From Pseudomonadota bacterium (lineage in GTDB: Bacteria; Myxococcota; Myxococcia; Myxococcales; Vulgatibacteraceae): 6,634 nucleotides of DNA. The notes beneath the pieces were generated by a model. That model worked only from the letters and a program-made list of their open reading frames with translations, ran no database searches and had not been told where the DNA came from. Position 1 is the stretch's first letter, and each line of letters starts with the position of its first letter. Location: contig JAEZJH010000368.1 of assembly GCA_023436385.1 (NCBI GenBank), positions 1 through 6,634 on the forward strand. Reading direction: 5' to 3'. Shown here in pieces: positions 1 to 6,471 of the stretch. The position numbers and the translations under genes are program-made.

Positions 1-2
1 CC

Positions 3-125
3 CACGGCGAGGACCACGCGGCCGCCGCCCCGAGCTGCGGCCACGCCGGCGGGAAGGCGGCGGCGGAGGCCGGGAAGCACGCCGAGCACGAGCAGCCGGC
101 GAAGCACGCCGGCCACGAACACTGA
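3..125 (+). CDS. 3' end of an unidentified gene with a His-rich C-terminal tail
   Basis: An open frame enters from the left edge and runs 40 codons to a TGA at 123-125. The visible tail is low in complexity (mostly Ala, Gly, Glu, Lys and His) and holds eight histidines and one cysteine in 40 residues. It includes a near-duplicate pair, KHAEHE (75-92) and KHAGHE (102-119). His-rich tails of this kind are common on metal-handling proteins such as metal transporters, metallochaperones and metal-centre maturation factors, so metal binding is a reasonable guess, but the folded part of the protein lies outside the window and no family can be named. The gene converges on the nitric oxide reductase gene, with 6 bases between the stop codons and no obvious terminator between them. 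The reading frame itself could be spurious, because high-GC DNA gives many open frames; the clean stop next to the reductase stop and the patterned His repeats argue that it is real. Confidence 0.55.
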   Translation, partial: HGEDHAAAAPSCGHAGGKAAAEAGKHAEHEQPAKHAGHEH

Positions 126-131
126 CGGCGG

Positions 132-2441
132 CTACGGCTCCGTGGTCCGCTCCCGGGCCGCCGCGGGCCCGCCCTTGCCCGGCCGATACACCCGCGGCGA
201 GCCCTCCGCCACCGTCCCGGTCTTCCGGAGCGACCAGCCGGTGGCGAGCCCGAGGACGAACCAGCCGAGGATCAGCGCGCCGATGGCGAAGAGGGTGTCT
301 CCGGGCACCCGCAGCCAGCGGAGCAGGTGCATCGTCGGCGTCTGGAGGAACTCCGCGCTTCGGGCCCACCAGAGCCCGCGCTCCACCGACGCCCAGGTCT
401 GGAGCATCCCCACCGGGAGGAGCGAGAGCAGCACCTGCAGCATCAGGCCGCCGTTGATCAGCCAGAACGCCAGGGCGATCGGCTCCGTCTTCCAGGCGGC
501 CCCCGGACGCAAGGCCCGCAGACAAAACAGCATCAGCCCCAGCCCGAGCATCCCGTAGACACCGAAGAGGGCGGTGTGTCCGTGCACCGGGGTGGTGTTC
601 AGGCCCTGCATGAAGAAGAGGGCGATGGGCGGATTGATGAAGAAGCCGAAGAGCCCGGCGCCCACCAGGTTCCAGAAGGCCACCGCGACGAAGAAGTAGA
701 TCGGCCAGCGGTAGGCGGAGACCCACTCGCGGATCTTGGCGATCTTCAGGTTCTGCCAGACCTCGAAGCCGATCAGCACCAGCGGCACCACCTCGAGGGC
801 ACTGAAGGTGGCGCCCAGGGCGAGGACGCCGGGCGGGGTGCCGGTGAAGTACAGGTGGTGGAAGGTCCCGAGGATGCCGCCGGCGAGGAAGACGGTGGTG
901 GCGAAGAGCACCGCGGCGCTGGCCGTCCGCATCCGGAGCAGCCGCAGCCGGGCGAAGAGGAAGGCGATCGCCACCGTGGCGAAGACCTCGAAGAAGCCCT
1001 CCACCCAGAGGTGAACCACCCACCAGCGCCAGTACTCGATCATCACGATGTGCGAGCGGCGCCCGTACATGAGGCCGGCGATGTAGAAGATGGCGATCGC
1101 CGCCGAGGCGAGGACGAAGAGGGCGAGGAGGTTCCGCCCCTCGGCGTGCTGGCGGAACGCCGGCCGGAGCGCCCGGACCATCAAGAACAGCCAGAGGAAG
1201 AGGCCGACCAGGAGGAAGGCCTGGAAGAACCGGCCCAGGTCCACGTACTCCCAGCCCTGGTGGCCGAACCAGAACCAGGCGTTGCCCGGCAGGAGCCCCA
1301 TCACCGAGGCCCACTGGCCGATCATCGTCCCGGCGACGATGATCACCAGGGCCACGAAGAGGAAGTTGACGCCCGCCCGCTGCAGCTTTGGCTCGTGGCC
1401 GCTCACCGCCGGGCCCAGATACAGGCCGGTGGCCAGCCAGGCGGTGGCGATCCAGAAGATCCCGAGCTGCGTGTGCCACGACCGGGCCACGGAGTAGGGG
1501 AGCCACTGGTCGAGCGGGAACCCGTAGAAGCCCGAGCCTTCCACGCCGTAGTGGGCGGCGACGGCGCCCATCAGGATCTGCACCACCCAGAGCGCGGCCA
1601 CCACCCAGAAGTACTTCTCGGTGGCCCGCTGGCTCGGGGTCGGATGGAGGCCGAAGAGCGGGTCCGTCTCCGGGATGTCCTCCGGCGGGTGCGCTTCGCC
1701 TTGTTTGGCGTGGTACGCCACCATCGCCCCGATCCCGGCGAGGAGCAGCACGAAGGAGATCACGCTCCACACCACCGCGCCGCCGGTGGGGAGGTTGCCG
1801 ACCAGGGGTTCGTGGGGCCAGTTCTGGGTGTAGGTCACCTCCTGGCCGGGCCGCAGCGTCGAGGACATCCAGCTGGTCCACCAGAAGAAGGCAGCCAGGT
1901 CCCGGAGCTTCTCCGGTTCGGTGAGGGCGCCGGACTGGATGGCGTATTCGTCCCGGCCCCGGGAGAAGACATCGGCGTAGTGGGTGGCCACCGCGTCGAA
2001 GGCCTGCGCCCGCTCCGCCGGGAGCCGCAGGGTGTCGGACCCGGGATCGTAGGTGTTGGTCTTCATCGCCGTCCGGAGCCGCTCCCGGAGCGCGGCCTGC
2101 CGCTCGGGTTCGAGGGCGGCGTAGGAGGCCGCGCCTTCGGCCCGGGCGTAGGCGTCGAGGACGAAGACGCTCTCCCGGTGGAGCCAGTCGGCCGTCCAGT
2201 CGGGCGCCACGTAGGCGCCGTGGCCGAGGATCGAGCCGACCTCTTGGCCGCCGATCGACTGGTAGATGTTCTGCCCGTCGCGGATGTCTTCCCCGGTGAA
2301 GAGGGTCCGGCCGTCCGGGCCGACGACCCGGGCCGGGATCGGCGGCAGCTCCCGGGAGATCTTCAGCCCGTACCCGCCGAGGACGCCGAAGCTGACGACG
2401 ATCACGAGGATCAGGAGGATCCACAGGTTGCGGTGGGACAT
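132..2441 (-). CDS. norB: Quinol-dependent nitric oxide reductase (qNOR), single subunit
   Basis: This membrane enzyme reduces two NO to N2O and water using electrons from quinol; it serves denitrification or NO detoxification. At 769 residues it has the usual qNOR length. Residues 1-220 form the N-terminal extension: a membrane anchor (about 6-25), then a periplasmic domain resembling NorC (IGGQEVGSILGHGAY, then WPHEPLVGN near 208-216). There is no CXXCH, and the only cysteine is C640, so it carries no haem c and is not a cytochrome-c-dependent NorB. The catalytic core of about 12 helices follows. Low-spin haem ligands are H323 (SWHTQ) and H622; haem b3 is bound by H620 (NTTPVHGH). FeB ligands are H477 (VVHLWVE), H528 and H529 (TFHHLYF), with E481 and E550 as the conserved glutamates. 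The spacings 477-481, 477-528 and 481-550 match those known in qNOR and cNOR. The ATG at 2439-2441 is preceded by GAGGG (2447-2451) at 5 bases. The C-terminal 30 residues are hydrophilic and poorly conserved in style. norZ is an alternative symbol. Confidence 0.97.
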   Translation of the reverse strand: MSHRNLWILLILVIVVSFGVLGGYGLKISRELPPIPARVVGPDGRTLFTGEDIRDGQNIYQSIGGQEVGSILGHGAYVAPDWTADWLHRESVFVLDAYARAEGAASYAALEPERQAALRERLRTAMKTNTYDPGSDTLRLPAERAQAFDAVATHYADVFSRGRDEYAIQSGALTEPEKLRDLAAFFWWTSWMSSTLRPGQEVTYTQNWPHEPLVGNLPTGGAVVWSVISFVLLLAGIGAMVAYHAKQGEAHPPEDIPETDPLFGLHPTPSQRATEKYFWVVAALWVVQILMGAVAAHYGVEGSGFYGFPLDQWLPYSVARSWHTQLGIFWIATAWLATGLYLGPAVSGHEPKLQRAGVNFLFVALVIIVAGTMIGQWASVMGLLPGNAWFWFGHQGWEYVDLGRFFQAFLLVGLFLWLFLMVRALRPAFRQHAEGRNLLALFVLASAAIAIFYIAGLMYGRRSHIVMIEYWRWWVVHLWVEGFFEVFATVAIAFLFARLRLLRMRTASAAVLFATTVFLAGGILGTFHHLYFTGTPPGVLALGATFSALEVVPLVLIGFEVWQNLKIAKIREWVSAYRWPIYFFVAVAFWNLVGAGLFGFFINPPIALFFMQGLNTTPVHGHTALFGVYGMLGLGLMLFCLRALRPGAAWKTEPIALAFWLINGGLMLQVLLSLLPVGMLQTWASVERGLWWARSAEFLQTPTMHLLRWLRVPGDTLFAIGALILGWFVLGLATGWSLRKTGTVAEGSPRVYRPGKGGPAAARERTTEP

Positions 2442-2449
2442 GGGAGCCC

Positions 2450-2460
2450 TCGCCTGGCGA
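2450..2460. repeat. Palindrome TCGCCNGGCGA, copy 1
   Basis: A perfect 5+5 palindrome around one central base (T in this copy). It lies 9 bases upstream of the reductase ATG and overlaps the 5' end of its ribosome binding site. An identical palindrome sits at 2530-2540, and the match between copies extends to 13 bases (CTCGCCNGGCGAA). Such a site could be an operator or an RNA element, but short GC palindromes are also frequent by chance in DNA of this composition. Confidence 0.3.
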
Positions 2461-2529
2461 AGTGATTCGGCGGTCCGCCGCCTTCCGGCGAAGCTAGTGA
2501 GCCTCGGTCGGGTGGACCGATGCGGCCTC

Positions 2530-2540
2530 TCGCCCGGCGA
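2530..2540. repeat. Palindrome TCGCCNGGCGA, copy 2
   Basis: This is the second copy of the palindrome, with C as the central base. It begins exactly 80 bases from copy 1 and lies 21 bases beyond the kinase stop codon. Both copies are therefore within the same 120-base non-coding gap, flanking the most likely promoter zone of the reductase gene. Confidence 0.3.
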
Positions 2541-2561
2541 ATCGCTCGCGGCCCGCGCGGA

Positions 2562-4313
2562 TCAGGTCGGGGCTTTCGCCTCGGGCTCCGTCGCCCCGAA
2601 CGCGATCGGCGGTCGGGCGAGCGGGAGGGCCACGAAGAAGGTCGAGCCATGGCCCACCTCGCTCTCCGCCCAGACACGCCCGTGGTGCCGGGCGACGATG
2701 TCCTGGACGATGTAGAGGCCGAGCCCCAGCCCGCCGTAGGAGGTGGCGCTTGCCGTGCGGGAACGGAAGTAGCGGTCGAAGAGTCGCGGCAGCTCGTCGG
2801 CGGGGATGCCGATCCCCGCGTCCGACACCGCCAGATGCGCCTCCTCGCCCGACGCCTCCGCCCGGAGCCGGACCGGACCGCCCCGCGGGCTGTACTTGAT
2901 CGCGTTGGAGATCAGGTTGTCGACCACCTGGGCGATTCGCGCCGGGTCGCCGTGAATCCACACCGGGGCTTCCGGAAGCGTGAGCTCCAGCGTGTGTTCG
3001 GGCCCGGCGGCGGCGAAGGCGGTCACCGCGGTCACCCGGGCGATCGACGCCAGGTCCACGTACCCGGCGTGAAGCGAGAGGCCGCCCCGCTCGATCCGCG
3101 AGGCATCGAGGAGATCGTTGATCAGCGCGGTGAGCTTGCCCAGGCTGGCCAGGGCCTTGTCGATGGTGCCGATCTCGGGACAGCGGCCCCGGACGATCTC
3201 CCGTCGGAGCCACTGGAGCCGGGTGGCGAGCGGCGTGATCGGGGTCTTCAACTCGTGGGAGGCGATGGAGAGGAACTCGTCCCGGACCTGCACCGCCTCC
3301 TGGGCCTCCCGGTAGAGACGCGAGACCTCCTGCTCCTCCCGCGCGAGCTGGACCAGCGCCTGCTCCCGCCGCTGCGCCTGGGCCCGGGCCGAAGCCGCCT
3401 CCGCAGCCACCAGGAGCGCGGTGACCATCGAGACGGCGGAGAAGGCCTGGATCAGCACCAACCGCTCGAGCCCGGTCGCCGCCTGGCCGAAGGGGCCGGC
3501 GCCGTCGAAGGTGCGGAAGGTGGCGATCACGGAGAAGACGAAGGCTCCCGGAGCGGCCACCGAGACCCCGAAGCGCGCGGCGGTCCAGCCGAGCAGCGGG
3601 AACGCGGCGACCGAGAGGGCCACGAACCGGCCGGCGAGCCCCGGCAGGTAGAAGCCCAGCCACGTGAACACCGCGGCCAGGACCACGATCGCCACCAATT
3701 CGAGGATGGTTCCCACTGGCCGACTGGAAGGCCGGTTCCAGGAGACGATCGCCGGGACGAACGCCAGGACCGGCATCGAATAGATGGCCGTGTAGCTGAG
3801 AATGGCCTCGGCGAACGAGCCGGCGGGACGGCCCTCCGGCCAAAGCCACCAGACCGGCCCCTCGATCATCGCGCCGACCGCCGGGACGATCAGCACACTC
3901 GCCAGGACGAGGCCGATCACCTCGCGGGAGCTGGACATAATCACCGGCCGGCCGAGGAAGCGCTCGAGGAGGAAGGCGACCGCCAGCGGCTCGACGGTGC
4001 TTTCGAGATCCCAGGCCAGCTCGACGAGCAGGGGCGGATTTCGGGCCGCGGGAAAACCCAGCACGTCGGCGAGGATCAACGACACAGGGATGGCGATCAG
4101 GAACTGGGGCCAGCGCCGCCGCTCGACCCGGAGCAGGATGCCGGTGGCAAACCCGTGGGGGAACCAGTAGATCGGCCGACCGAGCGGCCCCAGGAACCGC
4201 CAGGAGAGGTCGACGAGGGCGAGGTAGATCAGCGCGAAGAGGAGGATCTCCGCCCGCTCGCGTGCCCTCGGGGTCAACCACCGGGGATTTTCACCAGCCG
4301 CTTCGCGCCCCAC
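2562..4313 (-). CDS. MASE1-domain membrane sensor histidine kinase
   Basis: This is a 583-residue two-component sensor expected to autophosphorylate and pass phosphate to a response regulator. Residues 22-305 are a multi-helix membrane sensor of the MASE1 type; the PIYWFPHGFATGILL segment (47-61) corresponds to the family's Trp-Pro-Pro-like first motif. A coiled-coil linker (about 303-345) leads straight into the kinase with no PAS or GAF domain. The HisKA H-box is SHELKTP with H353 as phosphoacceptor. The ATPase domain has N466 and N470 (N box), D498-A-G-I-G (G1), LFDRYFR (511-517, F box) and GGLGLGL (527-533, G2), so all catalytic motifs look intact. The start is GTG at 4311-4313, without a recognisable Shine-Dalgarno sequence; TTG at codon 13 is an alternative. 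It lies 27 bases after the HdeD-like gene in the same frame, which suggests co-transcription and reinitiation. No partner regulator is present. The ligand is unknown; proximity to the NO reductase hints at a respiratory or NO-related cue, which is inference only. Confidence 0.93.
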   Translation of the reverse strand: MGREAAGENPRWLTPRARERAEILLFALIYLALVDLSWRFLGPLGRPIYWFPHGFATGILLRVERRRWPQFLIAIPVSLILADVLGFPAARNPPLLVELAWDLESTVEPLAVAFLLERFLGRPVIMSSSREVIGLVLASVLIVPAVGAMIEGPVWWLWPEGRPAGSFAEAILSYTAIYSMPVLAFVPAIVSWNRPSSRPVGTILELVAIVVLAAVFTWLGFYLPGLAGRFVALSVAAFPLLGWTAARFGVSVAAPGAFVFSVIATFRTFDGAGPFGQAATGLERLVLIQAFSAVSMVTALLVAAEAASARAQAQRREQALVQLAREEQEVSRLYREAQEAVQVRDEFLSIASHELKTPITPLATRLQWLRREIVRGRCPEIGTIDKALASLGKLTALINDLLDASRIERGGLSLHAGYVDLASIARVTAVTAFAAAGPEHTLELTLPEAPVWIHGDPARIAQVVDNLISNAIKYSPRGGPVRLRAEASGEEAHLAVSDAGIGIPADELPRLFDRYFRSRTASATSYGGLGLGLYIVQDIVARHHGRVWAESEVGHGSTFFVALPLARPPIAFGATEPEAKAPT

Positions 4314-4340
4314 GCGCGGAAGTATGGGGATGGCCCGGAT

Positions 4341-4907
4341 TCAGCCCCGGGCCGGCGTCCGATCGAGACGTCGGAGTTCCAGCGACACCGCCATCAGCAC
4401 CACCCCGCGGGCGCCGATCTCCATGCCGGCCACCGATCCCAGGAGAATCGGCAGCGGACGATCCCACGAGCCCAGGATCACCACGCCGAGGAGACCGGCG
4501 ACCAGGGCGTAGACCACCGGGAAACCCCACACCACGTGCTTGGAGCCCATCGCCGCCGAGCCGCGCAGCACCGCGCTGGTCACCATGTACCCGCCGAGAA
4601 CGACCGCGGCGGTGGAGAGGCCCAGCCACGGGGTGAGCATCAGCGCCAGGCCCGCGCCCACGGAGAGCAGGCCGCCCAGGGTGTCGCCGGTGAAGCGGCC
4701 GGTGGGGCGGGCCCGGTGGAAGCCGGCGGCATCCAGGGCCCCGGCGGCAGCGAGGACCAGGCCGACGAAGGGGACCGCCGCCAGGCTGGCCGCGGCCGCC
4801 GCCACCAGGGCGAAGGTGCCGAGGAGGGTGACGGCGAGGCCGAGCAAGTACGGCGCGCTCCGCGTCGAGGGAGCGGGGCGCGGGTCTTCGGGGCGAACGA
4901 GGTGCAT
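4341..4907 (-). CDS. HdeD/DUF308-type six-helix membrane protein
   Basis: The 188-residue product is almost entirely hydrophobic, with six predicted membrane helices at about 20-41, 44-63, 76-95, 97-115, 127-146 and 152-175. The paired-helix layout, with Gly-rich segments such as GLLSVGAGLALMLTPW (79-94), is typical of HdeD-family proteins, which are of similar length. HdeD of Escherichia coli lies in an acid-resistance locus, but the molecular role of the family is poorly defined, so acid resistance should not be assumed here. Start: ATG at 4905-4907 behind GGGAGG (4911-4916), with a rather short 3-base spacing. The N-terminal 18 residues are polar and Pro/Arg-rich, probably cytoplasmic. The stop TGA (4341-4343) is followed after nine in-frame sense codons by the kinase GTG, so the two genes probably form one operon; the membrane protein might assist or modulate the sensor. 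Confidence 0.8.
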   Translation of the reverse strand: MHLVRPEDPRPAPSTRSAPYLLGLAVTLLGTFALVAAAAASLAAVPFVGLVLAAAGALDAAGFHRARPTGRFTGDTLGGLLSVGAGLALMLTPWLGLSTAAVVLGGYMVTSAVLRGSAAMGSKHVVWGFPVVYALVAGLLGVVILGSWDRPLPILLGSVAGMEIGARGVVLMAVSLELRRLDRTPARG

Positions 4908-4981
4908 CGGCCTCCCGGCGCCCGGGGCAGCGCCCGGTCGCGAGGGAAGCTGGAATCGACGGACCTTCGCCGCAACCGCCG

Positions 4982-5036
4982 GGGGCCCGCCTGCTCGACG
5001 GGCCCCGGGGTCGGCGAGCCGATCCCCGGATCGGCT
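4982..5036 (-). terminator. Two tandem GC-rich hairpins after the transporter gene
   Basis: Two perfect inverted repeats fill most of the gap downstream of the transporter stop (TAG, 5035-5037). The first in transcription order is an 8-base stem, 5017-5024 paired with 5029-5036, around a 4-base loop; it includes two bases of the stop codon. The second is an 8-base all-G/C stem, 4982-4989 paired with 4999-5006, around a 9-base loop. Neither is followed by a U-rich run, so they are not classical intrinsic terminators. They may attenuate transcription or protect the 3' end of the mRNA. They argue weakly that the transporter is a separate transcription unit from the HdeD-like and kinase genes. 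Confidence 0.4.
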
Positions 5037-6471
5037 ACGCCGGGGCGATCCCGGCGCTCGGCGCCGCGGCCTTCTCCTTCTGCTTCCGGCTCTCGACGTC
5101 GAGCCACCGGCGCGCCAGGAGCAAGGTGATCGGCGAGACCAGGGTGCTCATGGCCACCAGGAACCACATCAGCTCGGTGTTCCGCGGACCGGTGGGCGCA
5201 CAGAGGGTGGCGAGCAGATACCCCGACGCCGGCCCGGCGAAGACCTTGGCGAAGAACATCGGCACCTTGGAGAGCGCCATGTACGACGCCTCCTTGCCCG
5301 GGGGCGCGATCGAGGCGGTGTAGTCGTAGAGCCGCGGAGACCAGAGGGCCTCGCCCAGCGAGAGACACACCTGGAAGGCGACGATCAGCCCGATCGACTC
5401 CCCGAGCCCCATGAACATCACGGAGCTGGCGCTGACGAAGGTGCCGAGGAGGATCACGTTGTAGGACTTCATCTTCGAGGTGGCGGCGGTCACCACCGGC
5501 ACCAGGAGGATGATCAACGCCGGGTTGATCGAATACAGCTTCCCGGTCCACTCCTTCAGCCCGATGCGGTCCATGTACACCGGGTAGAGCGAGTGGTTGT
5601 ACTGGAAGATCATCTTCACCAGCACCAGCATGAAGATGAAGGCGATGAAGACCCAGAAGGTCTTCTCGCGCCCCACCTCCACCATGATCTCCCAGGCGCT
5701 CTTCTTCGCCGCGGGCGCGGCGACCGCCGCGGCGGCGGGGACGGCGGCCGGCTCCTCGCCCCGTTCCTCGGGAGGGATCACCGGGCGCACGAAGAAGGTG
5801 ACCAGGACCAGCGAACCGACGGTGGCGAGGACGCCCACCAGGAAGATGACCTGCAGCGGCCGGACGGAGAGGTCGGCGCCGAGGAAGGCAAAGCGCAGCG
5901 GCTCGGTGAAGAAGGAGCGCAGGGAGTCGAGGGTCAGGCCCGCGATCAGCGAGCCGACGTTCATCACCACGTAGTACCAGGAGTAGGCAAACTTCTGCGC
6001 CTTCTTGGTGGAGAAGAGCTTCACCGACGCCGCGATCAGCGGAATCATGTAGGCGAAGGCCACCGAGAGGAAGAAGAGCGCCGGATAGACGATCCAGGGA
6101 TCGGTGCTGAAGGAGATCCCCGCCCGGCCGATCAGCCCGAGGACCAGGCCGAAGAGCAGCGCCTTCTTGATCCCCAGGGAGTCGGCGATGAAGCCGACGA
6201 AGAGGCTGCAGAGGGACATCGACGCGGAGAAGACCCCGAAGACCACGCCGGCGTCGACGTCGGGGAGGCCCATGTCCCCGATCAGGAAGGGCATCAGCAC
6301 CAGCACCGACGAGAAGTAGCAGATGCTCTCGAGGATCTTGACCAGGTAGGCGATCCAGATTTCCCGGGGACAGCCGCGGAGGTGGCGGATGCCGTCTCGA
6401 TATTCGCGGCCCGTCTCGAGCACGGCGTGTCCCATGCGCGCGAACGCGCCGGAGTGGGTCTCTGCGGTCAT
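5035..6471 (-). CDS. POT/PTR2-like major facilitator transporter
   Basis: This 478-residue inner-membrane transporter has about 12-14 helices in two halves. Family signs are the loop 2-3 motif G93-FIA-D97-SLG-IKK, the PTR2-type signature YSWYYVVMNVGSL (163-175, one residue off the pattern), and the second-half motif G373-E374-ALWSP followed by IAPPGKEASYMA (388-399). POT members import di- and tripeptides, and some carry nitrate or other solutes, with protons. Here the usual ExxERF motif of helix 1 reads K45-IL-E48-SI and the helix-4 lysine position appears to be I143, so substrate and coupling cannot be assumed. The two halves are joined by an Ala/Pro-rich linker (about 234-258). The chosen ATG (6469-6471) has GGGAG (6477-6481) 5 bases upstream. 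The frame stays open to 6561, but those 30 residues are Arg/Pro-rich and polar with no family resemblance, so they are treated as leader. No obvious functional tie to the NO reductase is visible. Confidence 0.88.
   Translation of the reverse strand: MTAETHSGAFARMGHAVLETGREYRDGIRHLRGCPREIWIAYLVKILESICYFSSVLVLMPFLIGDMGLPDVDAGVVFGVFSASMSLCSLFVGFIADSLGIKKALLFGLVLGLIGRAGISFSTDPWIVYPALFFLSVAFAYMIPLIAASVKLFSTKKAQKFAYSWYYVVMNVGSLIAGLTLDSLRSFFTEPLRFAFLGADLSVRPLQVIFLVGVLATVGSLVLVTFFVRPVIPPEERGEEPAAVPAAAAVAAPAAKKSAWEIMVEVGREKTFWVFIAFIFMLVLVKMIFQYNHSLYPVYMDRIGLKEWTGKLYSINPALIILLVPVVTAATSKMKSYNVILLGTFVSASSVMFMGLGESIGLIVAFQVCLSLGEALWSPRLYDYTASIAPPGKEASYMALSKVPMFFAKVFAGPASGYLLATLCAPTGPRNTELMWFLVAMSTLVSPITLLLARRWLDVESRKQKEKAAAPSAGIAPA

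Larger units (their letters stand above)
2442..2561 (-). promoter_or_regulatory. Intergenic leader of the nitric oxide reductase gene
   Basis: These 120 bases separate the kinase stop from the reductase start, the longest gap inside the last three genes, so the reductase may have its own promoter here. I found no clear FNR/DNR box (TTGAT-N4-ATCAA) and no convincing -35/-10 pair. The gap does contain an 11-base palindrome present twice (listed separately) and small GC-rich inverted repeats near 2468-2490 (for example CGCCG-CCTTC-CGGCG at 2476-2490). These could be a weak terminator for the kinase transcript or leader structure. Promoter function is inferred from position only. Confidence 0.3.

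Noticed and set aside
132..2441. Cytochrome-c-type NorB or a cytochrome oxidase subunit I as an alternative for the reductase
   Set aside because: The fused N-terminal extension and length are those of qNOR, and the glutamates E481 and E550 near the FeB site are NOR features that oxidases lack.
327..2465. A 712-codon open frame on the plus strand, opposite the reductase gene
   Set aside because: Its translation is a monotonous mix of Glu, Arg, Asp, Gly, His and Pro with no domain, as expected for the antisense of a G/C-ending-codon gene; the minus strand carries an unmistakable qNOR.
2442..2561. FNR/DNR, NorR or NsrR sites upstream of the reductase
   Set aside because: I searched both strands by eye for TTGAT-N4-ATCAA and for GT-N7-AC clusters in a sensible layout and found nothing convincing.
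2520..5129. An 869-codon plus-strand open frame spanning the kinase and HdeD-like genes
   Set aside because: It crosses two well-supported opposite-strand genes and their gaps and has low-complexity charged composition; its length reflects the rarity of stops in high-GC DNA.
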